Origin: Marinobacterium arenosum
GTDB taxonomy: Bacteria > Pseudomonadota > Gammaproteobacteria > Pseudomonadales > Balneatricaceae
Length of the DNA stretch: 64,000 bases
Direction: 5' to 3'
NCBI RefSeq assembly: GCF_019795155.1
Contig: NZ_JAILYN010000008.1
Span: 62,001 to 126,000, forward strand
Under the pieces are notes generated by a model. It searched no databases. It was not told where the DNA came from and saw only the letters and a list, made by a program, of their open reading frames with translations. Shown here piece after piece: positions 30,897-39,712 of the stretch (positions are counted from its first letter, which is position 1; the number at the start of each line of letters is the position of its first letter). The translations under genes and the position numbers were made by a program.

Positions 30897-32090
30897 ATGA
30901 AGGCATTACAGGCATTCATCCGATTGGAATCGGCTAGTGGTATCTTGTTGATCGCGGCGATGGTCTTGGCGATGCTGATGGCCAATACACCGCTGACCGG
31001 CATCTACGATTGGGTGTTGCGCCTGCCGGTCGAGGTGCGGGTGGGGCCGCTGGAACTGGCCAAGCCGCTGCTGTTGTGGATCAACGACGGCCTGATGGCG
31101 ATCTTCTTCCTGCTGGTCGGTCTGGAGGTCAAGCGCGAGGCGCTGGTTGGCCAGCTGTCCGACCGTTCCAAGATGGCGCTGCCAGCGATCGCCGCGTTAG
31201 GCGGCATGCTGGTCCCGGCGCTGGTGTTCTACCTGTTCAATGCCGGTGATCCCACCACGTTGCGCGGCTGGGCGATCCCCACCGCCACCGATATCGCCTT
31301 TGCGCTGGGCGTGCTGTCGCTGCTCGGCAACCGGGTACCGGCGGCGGCCAAGCTGTTCCTGATGGCGTTGGCGATCATGGACGACCTGGGCGCGATCGTG
31401 ATCATCGCGGTGTTCTATACCAGTGATCTGTCGGTCGCGTCCCTGGTGCTGGCCGGTATCTGTCTGGTGGTACTGGCCCTGATGAACCGGCTTGGCGTGG
31501 TGCGGATCGCCGCCTACGTGTTGGTCGGCGTGGTGCTCTGGATCAGTGTGTTGAAATCCGGCGTGCACGCCACCCTGGCCGGCGTGGCGCTGGCGTTCGC
31601 GATCCCGATGAAGATCAAGGGTTCCGATTTTTCGCCGCTGAAATGGCTGGAGCACCAGCTGCATGCCTGGGTGGCGTTCTTCATCCTGCCGCTGTTCGCA
31701 TTCGCCAATGCCGGCGTGTCGCTGGCCGGGATGTCGCTGTCTCAGCTGCTGCTGCCGGTACCGATGGGGATCATGGCCGGGCTGTTCTTCGGCAAGCAGA
31801 TCGGGGTATTCCTGTTCAGCTATCTGGCGGTCAAACTGCGCCTGGCAAGCCTGCCGGATCAGGTCAACTGGCGGGTGCTGTACGGCGTCTCCCTGCTGAC
31901 CGGGGTCGGCTTCACGATGAGCCTGTTCATCGACTCGCTGGCCTACGAGGGGATGGGGGATCTGTTCGGCGGTGCCGACCGGCTGGCAATCCTGCTCGGC
32001 TCCATGCTGTCGGCGGTGGCCGGCTATCTGATGCTGCGACTGTGCAAGGCGCCGGTGACCGAAGCGGTCGAGCAACGACCGCTTGGCTGA
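30897..32090 (+). CDS. nhaA: Na+/H+ antiporter NhaA
   Basis: Inner-membrane exchanger that expels sodium (and lithium) for protons. The ATG at 30897 follows GAGGGA. 397 residues with the twelve-helix NhaA pattern: [19 protein letters not shown], the pore motif [17 protein letters not shown], the essential Asp pair in [14 protein letters not shown], and [18 protein letters not shown]. Regulation is probably by divergent NhaR plus leader attenuation. Confidence 0.96.
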   Translation: MKALQAFIRLESASGILLIAAMVLAMLMANTPLTGIYDWVLRLPVEVRVGPLELAKPLLLWINDGLMAIFFLLVGLEVKREALVGQLSDRSKMALPAIAALGGMLVPALVFYLFNAGDPTTLRGWAIPTATDIAFALGVLSLLGNRVPAAAKLFLMALAIMDDLGAIVIIAVFYTSDLSVASLVLAGICLVVLALMNRLGVVRIAAYVLVGVVLWISVLKSGVHATLAGVALAFAIPMKIKGSDFSPLKWLEHQLHAWVAFFILPLFAFANAGVSLAGMSLSQLLLPVPMGIMAGLFFGKQIGVFLFSYLAVKLRLASLPDQVNWRVLYGVSLLTGVGFTMSLFIDSLAYEGMGDLFGGADRLAILLGSMLSAVAGYLMLRLCKAPVTEAVEQRPLG

Positions 32091-32118
32091 GCTGCCGGTT
32101 TGCCATTCCACTGTAAAT

Positions 32119-32146
32119 GCGGCGGCGGTTGATTCACCGCCGCCGC
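32119..32146 (+). other. Strong GC hairpin downstream of nhaA
   Basis: An 11-bp inverted repeat GCGGCGGCGGT / ACCGCCGCCGC with loop TGATTC. No T-tract follows, so it is not a canonical terminator; it may stabilise the nhaA 3' end. Confidence 0.5.
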
Positions 32147-32198
32147 TGCTATAAGGTGCAGTGCAAACAGTTTGTAAACCTGTGTGAACGCATCCGCC

Positions 32199-32282
32199 GT
32201 GAATACATTGCTCTCCCTCCAGAACAGCGGTACCGACCCTCGCGCGCCCTACGTGGGTGAGCGATGGCGATGGCGTAACTGA
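32199..32282 (+). CDS. Candidate trp leader peptide
   Basis: A 27-codon frame starting with GTG, ending ...VGERWRWRN and stop, 85 bases upstream of trpE. It contains two Trp codons near the stop, as in trpE leader peptides of other proteobacteria. The ribosome site is weak and a classic anti-terminator/terminator fold is not obvious in 32283-32367, although GATGGC repeats can pair with GCATCGCC and GCCATC further down and T-rich stretches follow. Too short to be certain. Confidence 0.4.
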   Translation: MNTLLSLQNSGTDPRAPYVGERWRWRN

Positions 32283-32367
32283 TCCGGGGCGTTGTGGGTC
32301 AAGCCAGCATCGCCTCATTTGCCAAGCCATCGTTAGTTTTCCGTTTTCCGGTCCGAGAGAGACAGTC

Positions 32368-33846
32368 ATGACCCCCGAACAGTTTGCCGAACTGGCCAGC
32401 CAGCAGTACAACCGTATTCCCGTGGTACGCGAGGTGCTGGCCGACCTCGATACGCCGCTTTCCACCTACCTGAAACTCGCCAACTCGCCGTACAGCTACC
32501 TGCTGGAATCGGTCGAGGGCGGCGAGAAGTGGGGCCGATACTCGATCATCGGCCTGCCGTGCCGCAGTGTGCTGAAGGTGTTCGGTCAGCGGATCGAGCT
32601 CTATACCGACGGCGAGCTGGTCGAGCAGACCGAGATGGAGGACCCGCTGGTCTTTGTCGAGCAGTTCCAGCAGCGCTTCAAGGCGCCGGACCTGCCCGAC
32701 CTGCCGCGCTTCAATGGCGGACTGGTCGGTTACTTCGGTTATGACTGCGTACGCTACGTCGAGAAACGGCTGCGCGACAGCACGCCGGACGATCATATCG
32801 GCACCCCGGATATCCTGCTGATGGTGTCTGACGAGCTGGTGGTGTTCGACAACCTGACCGGTAAGCTGCTGCTGATCTGCCATGTCGATCCTCAGGAGGA
32901 GGACGCCTACGACCAGGCCCAGCTGAAGCTGGAAGAACTGGTCACCCGGCTGCGACTGGCCACTCCGCACGACAACCCCCAGCCGCGCCGCGAGGTGCAC
33001 GAGGCCGAGTTCAAGTCCAGCTTCGGCGAGCAGGCGTTCAAGGACGCGGTGGAGAAGATCAAGGAGTACGTACTGGCCGGCGACGTGATGCAGACGGTGA
33101 TCAGCCAGCGGATGTCGATCCCGTTCGACCGCCAGCCGCTGGACCTGTACCGGGCGCTACGCTGCCTGAACCCATCGCCTTACATGTACATCCTGAACCT
33201 GGGCGATTTCCACGTGGTCGGCTCGTCGCCGGAGATCCTGGCGCGGGTGGAGGATGGTGAAGTGGCGGTGCGGCCGATCGCCGGTACCCGGCGCCGTGGT
33301 CATACCGACGAAGAGGACCAGGCGCTGGAAGCGGAGCTGCTGGCCGATCCGAAGGAGATCGCCGAACACCTGATGCTGATCGATCTGGGCCGCAATGACG
33401 CCGGCCGGGTCTCGGAGATCGGCAGCGTCGAACTGACCGACAAGATGGTGGTCGAGCGTTATTCCCACGTGATGCATATCGTTTCCAACGTCAAGGGCCG
33501 GCTCAAGCCGGGCCTCAGCGCGATGGACGTGCTGCGCGCCACGCTGCCGGCCGGTACCCTGTCTGGCGCGCCCAAGGTGCGGGCGATGGAGATCATCGAC
33601 GAACTGGAGCCGGTCAAGCGCGGCGTTTATGGCGGCGCGGTCGGTTACCTGTCCTGGAACGGCAATATGGATACCGCGATCGCCATTCGCACCGCGGTGA
33701 TCAAGGACAACACCCTGCATATCCAGGCCGGCGCCGGCGTGGTGGCGGATTCCCAGCCGCGGTTGGAGTGGAAGGAGACCATGAACAAGGGGCGGGCGAT
33801 GTTCCGTGCCGTGGCGATGGTTGAAAAGGGCCTCGATAACCTCTGA
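32368..33846 (+). CDS. trpE: Anthranilate synthase component I TrpE
   Basis: Converts chorismate to anthranilate, the first step of tryptophan synthesis. ATG at 32368 follows GAGAGAGAC. 492 residues with the Trp feedback motif [40 protein letters not shown], and [19 protein letters not shown]. It is followed by a strong terminator, so trpG, trpD and trpC are not in this operon; a split trp system is common in Pseudomonas-type genomes. Confidence 0.97.
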   Translation: MTPEQFAELASQQYNRIPVVREVLADLDTPLSTYLKLANSPYSYLLESVEGGEKWGRYSIIGLPCRSVLKVFGQRIELYTDGELVEQTEMEDPLVFVEQFQQRFKAPDLPDLPRFNGGLVGYFGYDCVRYVEKRLRDSTPDDHIGTPDILLMVSDELVVFDNLTGKLLLICHVDPQEEDAYDQAQLKLEELVTRLRLATPHDNPQPRREVHEAEFKSSFGEQAFKDAVEKIKEYVLAGDVMQTVISQRMSIPFDRQPLDLYRALRCLNPSPYMYILNLGDFHVVGSSPEILARVEDGEVAVRPIAGTRRRGHTDEEDQALEAELLADPKEIAEHLMLIDLGRNDAGRVSEIGSVELTDKMVVERYSHVMHIVSNVKGRLKPGLSAMDVLRATLPAGTLSGAPKVRAMEIIDELEPVKRGVYGGAVGYLSWNGNMDTAIAIRTAVIKDNTLHIQAGAGVVADSQPRLEWKETMNKGRAMFRAVAMVEKGLDNL

Positions 33847-33885
33847 TTCCCCGGCGTTACGCCAGCCATTTGATAGCTCAAAAAG

Positions 33886-33919
33886 AAAGCGAACCTGCGC
33901 AGGCCGGTTCGCTTTTTTT
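33886..33919 (+). terminator. Intrinsic terminator of trpE
   Basis: Stem AGCGAACC / GGTTCGCT with loop TGCGCAGGCC, followed by seven T residues. Ends the trpE transcript 40-70 bases after its stop. Confidence 0.92.
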
Positions 33920-33970
33920 ATGGCTGACTTACCTGGTTTCAGCCAGTCGAGCATCGTCTGAAGTTCCTCT

Positions 33971-34303
33971 CGGGGCCCCATGCTGACCGCTTAAGGCCCC
34001 GTAATTAAACGGCTTCTGCCGATGACAGCGATGCCGGCTGAACTAAACTTGCTTATAGCCACAATCGGATTAGATGCGAAGGCCGTACGCCGAAGCGCCG
34101 GACCGCCGAATCACAGCTACGCAAACCCGCAGGCCGGGTTGGCCGCATAAGGTCCGGGGGGCGAATACGGCCGTTCGCCAAGTGGCCTGCTGCCGGGGCG
34201 CTTTAGCGGATCCCGGCGGCTACAGATAGATCGGCCGGGGGGCGCGCATGCGACGTCTGGCCGGTGACCCGGGCGGACCGGAGATCCTGAACGGCCCGTC
34301 AGT
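33971..34303 (+). ncRNA. Chain of stable hairpins upstream of hsp20 (structured RNA candidate)
   Basis: No gene lies in this 493-bp gap. Instead several consecutive inverted repeats are visible: CGGGGCC/GGCCCCG (33971-34001); an outer stem CCGGACC (34098) / GGTCCGG (34151) enclosing AACCCG-CAGGC-CGGGTT (34124-34140); GGCGAA/TTCGCC (34160-34179); GCCGGG/CCCGGC (34192-34217) enclosing CGCT-TT-AGCG; and CCGGT/ACCGG (34261-34281). It could be the long 5' leader of hsp20 or a separate small RNA. Strand is taken from hsp20. It matches no RNA family that I recognise. Confidence 0.4.
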
Positions 34304-34316
34304 TTGTCAGGTCATT

Positions 34317-34333
34317 CCTTTTGATTCAGGAGG
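34317..34333 (+). promoter_or_regulatory. fourU-like RNA thermometer sequestering the hsp20 ribosome-binding site
   Basis: CCTTTT-GATTC-AGGAGG: the perfect Shine-Dalgarno AGGAGG (34328-34333) can pair over six positions with CCUUUU, with four U residues facing AGGA through A-U and G-U pairs. This is the architecture of fourU thermometers. The ATG lies 6 bases after AGGAGG. Visible in sequence; function inferred from the Hsp20 product. Confidence 0.55.
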
Positions 34334-34339
34334 TGTGAC

Positions 34340-34885
34340 ATGAAATTAAGCGAACTAACTCCCTGGAACTGGTTCAAGAAAGAGGGTGCTCAGGGTGCCA
34401 GCATGATGCCGGCTGAATACTACGGTGGCGATCCGTTCAAACGGATGGCGCGGCTGCATCAGGAAGTTGACCGGTTCTTCGACGAAATGATGCATGAACT
34501 CGGTGCGCCGGCACGGATGGAAGCGACCCCGATGACCGGTGAAGGCGGATTCATGATCCAGCCACGGGTGGATATCAAGGAACTGGCCGAGCGGTTCGAG
34601 ATTGCGGTCGAGGTGCCGGGGGTCGAGGAGAAGGACCTGCATATCGACCTGTCCGGCGATACCCTGATTATCAGGGGTGAGAAAACGCGGGAGACCAGCG
34701 AAGAGAAAGGCGATTACCATCGCCGTGAATGCGCCTGGGGCGGCTTCAAGCGGATGCTGAGTCTGCCGGACAGCGTAGACAAAACCCAGATCGCGGCCAC
34801 CTTCAAGAACGGGTTGCTGACCGTCTCCCTGCCGAAACTGGCGCAGGCCAAGACCGAAAGCAAGCATATCGAGATCAAGCATTGA
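34340..34885 (+). CDS. Small heat-shock protein, Hsp20/alpha-crystallin family
   Basis: ATP-independent holdase. 181 residues: an N-terminal arm with FKRMARLHQEVDRFFDEMM, the alpha-crystallin domain (about 75-170) with PRVDIKELAERFEIAVEVPGV in segments, EKDLHIDLSGDTLIIRGEK, FKRMLSLPDSVD and the diagnostic FKNGLLTVSLPK, then a short tail. It is the class related to IbpA-distinct Hsp20 of many marine bacteria. Flanked by its own structured leader and a terminator, so probably monocistronic and heat-controlled. Confidence 0.93.
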   Translation: MKLSELTPWNWFKKEGAQGASMMPAEYYGGDPFKRMARLHQEVDRFFDEMMHELGAPARMEATPMTGEGGFMIQPRVDIKELAERFEIAVEVPGVEEKDLHIDLSGDTLIIRGEKTRETSEEKGDYHRRECAWGGFKRMLSLPDSVDKTQIAATFKNGLLTVSLPKLAQAKTESKHIEIKH

Positions 34886-34921
34886 TTCCGTTCTGCGCAC
34901 ATTGAACATGCACGGCAAAGC

Positions 34922-34953
34922 AAAGCCCCGGGAATCTCTTCCGGGGCTTTCTT
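34922..34953 (+). terminator. Intrinsic terminator of hsp20
   Basis: AAAGCCCCGG / CCGGGGCTTT, ten-base arms with a 9-base loop and trailing T residues. The remaining gap to 35233 contains short inverted GGGCAC/GTGCCC (35012-35030) and AGCTGCAAGCTA-type repeats but no gene. Confidence 0.9.
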
Positions 34954-35233
34954 ATGGTTCTTCGACGATTCCTGGGGAGCCGCAGGCTACAAGCTGCAAG
35001 CATTGTAGGGTGGGCACGTTTCTTGTGCCCATGCGGCGTTGGTTCGCTTGAGGTAGATGTTTCTCGCTAACCCGCGATGGACCTTTTTATGCCCCTTAGG
35101 ACACTGCAAGCTACAGGCTATCAGCTGCAAGCTAACAGTGTCCCAGCGGACTTTGAAGTGGCGAGATTGGCCGGCAGCGTCTTAACTGAGTCCATGTGCA
35201 CCCGTGGCCGCATATGGAGGTCGATCAGGCACG

Positions 35234-36073
35234 ATGGATACCCTGAACTCGCTACCACAACTGCTCAAGGCCAGTTGGACGGAATTCGTCAAGGCGCTGG
35301 CCGCCTATCTTCCTGACCTGGTAACAGCGCTGCTGCTGTTGCTGCTGGGCTGGCTGCTGGCCCGGCTGCTGCGCCGCCTGGTGCTCAGCTTCGGCAACGG
35401 CATCGACCGGCTGCTGTCCCGGCTGCAGCCCGGCAAGGCCGGGGCTGCTCTGCCGCTGCGCAAGCCAGCGTCGGCGCTGGTGGCCAACGGCCTGTACTGG
35501 CTGGTGATCCTGTTTTTCATCGCCGCGGCGGCCGAACCGCTGGGGCTGCCGGGGCTGTCCGACTGGCTCGGCCGCTTTATCGCCTATCTGCCCGAACTGA
35601 TTACCGGCCTTTTGATCATCTTTGCCGGCTATCTGCTTGGCGGGCTGGTCTATGACCTGATCGACGCGGCGGCGCGCAGCCGCAACCTGAAGCAGGCGGC
35701 GGTGCTGAGCCGGGCCGGCCAGCTGCTGGTTCTGGTGTTCGCCTTCGTGCTCGGTATCGGCCAGCTGGGGCTGGATATCAGCCTGCTGGTCAACGTGGTG
35801 ACCCTGGCGTTCGCCGCGGTTTTGGGCGGTCTGGCACTGGCATTCGGCCTCGGCGCCAGCCAGCAGGTTGGCAATATCCTGGCCAGCCAGCAGCTGCGCA
35901 AGCGCTATCGGGTCGGCCAGCGGGTACGGGTGGCCGAGTTGGAGGGCGAGATCCTCGAACTGACCGGCAGTACAGTGCTGCTGGATACCGCGCAGGGGCG
36001 GGCGCTGGTGCCGGCCCGGTTGTTCAACGAGCAGGTGACGCTGCTGCTGGATGGAGAGCAGGTCGATGACTGA
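35234..36073 (+). CDS. Small mechanosensitive-channel-type membrane protein (MscS-like)
   Basis: 279 residues beginning MDTLNSLPQLLKASW. Four to five hydrophobic helices are visible (LLLLLLGWLLARLL; LYWLVILFFIAAAA; LITGLLIIFAGYLLGGLV; LLVLVFAFVLGIG; LAFAAVLGGLALAFGLG), with amphipathic segments typical of conserved-TM-helix MscS relatives and a small C-terminal beta domain (VGQRVRVAELEGEILELTGS). Probably an osmotic safety valve. The gene overlaps the following MgtE-like gene by 8 bases, linking it to magnesium transport. Confidence 0.8.
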   Translation: MDTLNSLPQLLKASWTEFVKALAAYLPDLVTALLLLLLGWLLARLLRRLVLSFGNGIDRLLSRLQPGKAGAALPLRKPASALVANGLYWLVILFFIAAAAEPLGLPGLSDWLGRFIAYLPELITGLLIIFAGYLLGGLVYDLIDAAARSRNLKQAAVLSRAGQLLVLVFAFVLGIGQLGLDISLLVNVVTLAFAAVLGGLALAFGLGASQQVGNILASQQLRKRYRVGQRVRVAELEGEILELTGSTVLLDTAQGRALVPARLFNEQVTLLLDGEQVDD

Positions 36074-36902
36074 TCCGTTGGCGCTCGGCATGATGGAAGC
36101 CCATCCGGAGCAGGCGGCCCGGGTGTTGGCCGGGCTGGAAGCCGACGAGTTGACTGCGCTGCTGGTGAAGACTCCCGAGCGTACCGCCGCCCGTTTGCTG
36201 CGATACCTGCCGTCGCCGCTGGCAGCTCAGTGTCTGCAGCGGTTGCCGGCCGGCAAGGCGGCGGCACTGGTGGCGTTGCTGCCCACCGCGCAGAGCGTGC
36301 CGCTGATGCAATTGATCGAACAGCCGCAGCATGACGCCCTGATGCGCCAGCTGCCGATGCCGGTGTTCCTGGCATTGCGGCTGGTGCAGGGCTTTCCGGA
36401 GGGGTCGGTGGGCGCCACCATGGACCCGCAACCGACCACCCTGCCGGCCGATATCCGGGTTGACGAAGCACTGCGGCTGTTGCGGGCGGTGCCCCAGCAT
36501 CTGCAGCAGCTGGTCTTCGTGCTCGATGGCCAACAGCGGCTGGTGGGCCAGGTGGCGGTGCAGGATCTGCTGCTGGCCAACCGGCGCGACAAACTGGTCA
36601 CGTTGATGCAGCCAGCGCCCCAGGTTTTTACCGCCAAGACGCCGCTAAGTGCGATCGAGCAGCACCCGATCTGGTTCAGCGAAACCCTGGCACCGGTGGT
36701 GGACCGTAAGGGAGTCTTTCTCGGCGTGCTGCGCCAGCAGCGGATGGTGGACGCGCTGAACGATAGCCCGGCACAGGAGGCTCCGGTGGCGGGCGACTCG
36801 CTGCTCGATCTGGCCGAACTGCTCTGGTCCGCCACCGGTAGCCTGTTGCTGCTGATGCAGCCCGATGACGGCAGAAGGAGGGAGGACGATCGTGCTGGCT
36901 GA
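36066..36902 (+). CDS. Soluble MgtE-like protein (MgtE N domain + CBS, no membrane part)
   Basis: 278 residues. Residues 1-115 resemble the superhelical MgtE N domain (HPEQAARVLAGLEADELTALL, TPERTAARLLRYLP) and residues about 118-250 a CBS pair (GATMDPQPTTLPADIRVDEALRLLR; VDRKGVFLGVLRQQRM). The transmembrane domain is missing; the end is SLLDLAELLWSATGSLLLLMQPDDG. It looks like a duplicated cytosolic magnesium-sensing half of the neighbouring MgtE and may form mixed assemblies with it. Overlaps both neighbours. Confidence 0.8.
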   Translation: MTDPLALGMMEAHPEQAARVLAGLEADELTALLVKTPERTAARLLRYLPSPLAAQCLQRLPAGKAAALVALLPTAQSVPLMQLIEQPQHDALMRQLPMPVFLALRLVQGFPEGSVGATMDPQPTTLPADIRVDEALRLLRAVPQHLQQLVFVLDGQQRLVGQVAVQDLLLANRRDKLVTLMQPAPQVFTAKTPLSAIEQHPIWFSETLAPVVDRKGVFLGVLRQQRMVDALNDSPAQEAPVAGDSLLDLAELLWSATGSLLLLMQPDDGRRREDDRAG

Positions 36903-38199
36903 ACCGGAGCAAGCGCTCGGTGTTCTACACCGTGCCTATATTGAACAGTACCCCGCCGAAGCTTCGCGGGTGCTGGAGCAGCTGCCGGCTGCCCAGGGGC
37001 TGGAGATCCTCGGCGCTCTGCCGCTCAAAACGGCGCTGCCGGTCTGGGAGCGACTGGTACCGGATATCGCCGCCCATTGGCTGACCCAGTTGCCGCAGGC
37101 TCAGCTCGATGAACTGCTGCAGCGGGCCAACCCCAACCGTAGCGCCGCCTGGCTGGCCAGTTTCGAGCCGGAGCGCCAGCGTCAGCTGCTCAGCCAGCTG
37201 GATGCCACTGTTGCCCGTGAACTCAGCAACCTGCTGTCGTTCCCACCGGACTCCGCCGGTGCGCTGATGGACCCGCGCGTCCTGCAGCTGCGACCGCAGA
37301 TGAGTGTCCGGGAGGCGTTGCAGCGGTTGCGGGGCTGGCCGCGCAAGGATCTGCGCCATATCTTCCTGGTTGACGACGATACCCGGCTGGCCGGGGTGGT
37401 GGCGGTGCAGGCGCTGGCGCTGGCCGGCCCGGCCGCCCAGCTGGAATCGCTGATGCAGCCGGTGACGGCGGTGGTCAATGCGCTGGCGTCCCGCGAGGAG
37501 GTGGTCGCGATGATGGACAACTACCGGCTGACCGACCTGCCGGTGGTTGACCTCGACGGCCAGCTGATCGGCGTGGTGCGCACCTACTCGCTGCTGGTGG
37601 CGGTGGAAAACGAAGCCAGCGCCAAATTGCAGACCATGGTCGGGGTCGGCAAGGAGGAGCGGGCGCTGTCGAAGGTCTCGTTCTCGGTGCGCAAGCGACT
37701 GCCCTGGCTGCAGATCAACCTGCTGACCGCGTTTCTGGCCGCCTCGGTGGTCGGCTTTTTCGAGAGCACCATCGCCCAGTTCACCGCGCTGGCGGTGCTG
37801 CTGCCGGTGGTCGCCGGCCAGTCGGGCAACACCGGTGCCCAGGCGCTGGCGGTCACCATGCGGGCGTTGGCGTTGCGCGAGATCGGTATTCGCCACTGGC
37901 GCCGGCTGTTGCTGAAAGAGGCCTCGGTCGGCCTGTTCAACGGAGTGACGGTGGCGCTGGTGACCGCCACCGGGGTCTGGGTCTGGAGCGGTTCGCAGGG
38001 GTTGGCGCTGGTGATCTGCGTGGCGATGGTGCTGTCGATGGTGATTGCCGGCGTTGCCGGGGCTGCCATCCCGCTGATCCTGCAGTCGCTGGACCAGGAC
38101 CCGGCCCAGTCCTCCAGCATCCTGCTGACCACCGTCACCGATATCGCCGGCTTCTTCAGCTTTCTCGGCATCGCCACCTTGCTGGCCGGTATACTCTAA
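36892..38199 (+). CDS. mgtE: Magnesium transporter MgtE
   Basis: 435 residues. Start is GTG at 36892, 6-14 bases after AGGAGGGAGG; the in-frame ATG at 36865 would put that ribosome site inside the gene. N domain (residues 1-125), CBS domains with GALMDPRVLQLRPQMSVREAL and YRLTDLPVVDLDGQLIGVV, connecting helix, then five membrane helices with the conserved channel motif LPVVAGQSGNTGAQALAVTMRALAL and an end with ILLTTVTDIAGFFSFLGIA. Magnesium channel of the inner membrane. Third gene of the overlapping mscS-like/mgtE-like/mgtE set. Confidence 0.93.
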   Translation: MLAEPEQALGVLHRAYIEQYPAEASRVLEQLPAAQGLEILGALPLKTALPVWERLVPDIAAHWLTQLPQAQLDELLQRANPNRSAAWLASFEPERQRQLLSQLDATVARELSNLLSFPPDSAGALMDPRVLQLRPQMSVREALQRLRGWPRKDLRHIFLVDDDTRLAGVVAVQALALAGPAAQLESLMQPVTAVVNALASREEVVAMMDNYRLTDLPVVDLDGQLIGVVRTYSLLVAVENEASAKLQTMVGVGKEERALSKVSFSVRKRLPWLQINLLTAFLAASVVGFFESTIAQFTALAVLLPVVAGQSGNTGAQALAVTMRALALREIGIRHWRRLLLKEASVGLFNGVTVALVTATGVWVWSGSQGLALVICVAMVLSMVIAGVAGAAIPLILQSLDQDPAQSSSILLTTVTDIAGFFSFLGIATLLAGIL

Positions 38200-38266
38200 A
38201 TTTACCTCCGTGCTCGTTTGGCCGCCCTGCACGTCGCTCCGTATCCATTGTCATTTGCTAACTCAC

Positions 38267-39436
38267 TCATGCTGGCCGGCAGAGCCAGTTGCGCAGTACC
38301 AGCGGTACCGCCAGGGTGGTCAGCAGGCTCATCATCACCAGCGCGACATAGGTTGGCTGGTCGATCACCCCCTGATTCAGCGCCAGCAGCGCCACCACCA
38401 TGGCCACCTCGCCGCGCGGCGCCATGCCGAAACCGACGATCAGCGCATCGTTGCGGCTCATGCCGGTCAACAGTGCCGGCAGGCTGCAGCCGACCACCTT
38501 GCTGACGATCGCCACGGCGGTCAGCGCCAGTACGAACCAGAGCGTTTCGAGGGTGAACGTGCGCAGGTCGGCCAGGATGCCGAGCGATACGAAGAACACT
38601 GCGCCGAACAGGATACGCAGGTATTCGGCGCCCTCCTTGAACTGTTTGCTGATACCGGTCTTCACCCCTTCCAGTGTCATGCCGGCGATGAAGGCGCCGA
38701 CGATCGCCGACAGCCCCATCTGCTCCGAGACCATGGCATACAGGAAGGCCACCATCATCGTGAAGATGAACACCAGTTCGGGGTAGCGGCTGGCCATCGC
38801 CGAGCGGTCGATCCGGCCGATCGCCGGCACCACCAGATAGCGGCCGAACAGTACCCCGGCGACCAGGAACAAGGTCGCCTTGAGCACCATCACCATCAGG
38901 TTGAATGCCGACAGTTCGCCGGCGGAGACCTGGGTCACCATCGCCAGGGCCAGCAGCGCCAGTATGTCGTCGATCACTGCCGCGCCGATCACCGCCCGGG
39001 CGGCGGGGGTCTGCAACTGGCCCAGTTCGCGCAATGTATCGGCGGTGATGGCGATGCTGGTGGCGGTCAACGCCACGCTGATCAGCAGGGCCTGCTGGAG
39101 CTCGGCGCCGAAGCCGCTGGCCAGCAGGTAGCCGCCGGCCCAGGGCACCAGCACGCCGAACAGGGCGATCAGTGCATAGCGCTTGTCGAGCAGTTCGCGC
39201 AGGCTGAACTCCAGGCCGATGACGAACAGCAGCACGATGGCGCCCAGATGGGCGATGCTGGCGACGAAGTCGGTGTAGGTGATCCAGCCGAACAGACTTG
39301 GCCCCACCGCCAGGCCGAGCAGGATCTCGCCAACCACCGCCGGCTGGCCGATCCGGGTGGCCAGCAGGTAACCCGCCAGGGCGACGAACAGCAGCAGGCT
39401 CATCTGGAACTCGATGCTGGTGGTGAAATGGTGCAT
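38267..39436 (-). CDS. Cation:proton antiporter, CPA2/Kef family
   Basis: 389 residues with about twelve hydrophobic helices: YLLATRIGQPAVVGEILLGLAVGP, IVLLFVIGLEFSLREL, the ion-binding VALTATSIAITADTLRELG and GAAVIDDILALLALAM, and GFGMAPRGEVAMVVA. It is the membrane part only, without the RCK/TrkA-N domain that regulates KefB/C. Likely Na+/H+ or K+/H+ exchange. The upstream region contains an FNR-like site at the expected -35 position, shared with divergent ubiU. Confidence 0.88.
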   Translation of the reverse strand: MHHFTTSIEFQMSLLLFVALAGYLLATRIGQPAVVGEILLGLAVGPSLFGWITYTDFVASIAHLGAIVLLFVIGLEFSLRELLDKRYALIALFGVLVPWAGGYLLASGFGAELQQALLISVALTATSIAITADTLRELGQLQTPAARAVIGAAVIDDILALLALAMVTQVSAGELSAFNLMVMVLKATLFLVAGVLFGRYLVVPAIGRIDRSAMASRYPELVFIFTMMVAFLYAMVSEQMGLSAIVGAFIAGMTLEGVKTGISKQFKEGAEYLRILFGAVFFVSLGILADLRTFTLETLWFVLALTAVAIVSKVVGCSLPALLTGMSRNDALIVGFGMAPRGEVAMVVALLALNQGVIDQPTYVALVMMSLLTTLAVPLVLRNWLCRPA

Positions 39437-39492
39437 GGCAACCTCGGCTGGCGCGGTGACGGTTGTGCTTTGAGTATAGGGTTGGCCGGCGC

Positions 39493-39506
39493 TTGACGGT
39501 CATCAA
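39493..39506 (+). promoter_or_regulatory. FNR-type site upstream of ubiU
   Basis: TTGACGGTCATCAA differs from the palindrome TTGAT-N4-ATCAA at one position. Its centre is 29.5 bases from TAGGCT (39529-39534), the distance expected between a class II FNR site (-41.5) and the -10 hexamer. This would place the ubiU start near 39541. On the other strand it overlaps the presumed -35 of the antiporter gene. Confidence 0.65.
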
Positions 39507-39712
39507 GTTACCGCCTGCGCCGGTTTGTTAGGCTGCCAGACGTCAGGTGCCCGCCCTGGGAGGCCACCCGTTGGACCCCTTCCTCCCGCTACTGCGAGCA
39601 CGCGTTGCACACCCGTTCCGGCAACGTGGTCGCCCAGGCGTTCCACTACTTTGGGCACCTGACCTTTCTCAGCGCAGCGGCGGCAGGCCGCCGCGAAGGT
39701 TCGGAGTGTTGT

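Noticed and set aside
32283-32367. Classic trp attenuator terminator
   Set aside because: T-rich stretches exist but no stem directly precedes them, so I list only the leader peptide as a candidate.
33157-33981. Minus-strand frame across the end of trpE
   Set aside because: Antisense shadow that also crosses the trpE terminator; no domain.
34300-34340. ROSE-type heat-shock element before hsp20
   Set aside because: The conserved UYGCU next to the Shine-Dalgarno is missing; the fourU-type pairing fits better.
35252-38232. Long minus-strand frames opposite the MscS-like and mgtE genes
   Set aside because: Gln/His/Arg-rich antisense shadows; the plus strand carries clear transporter domains.
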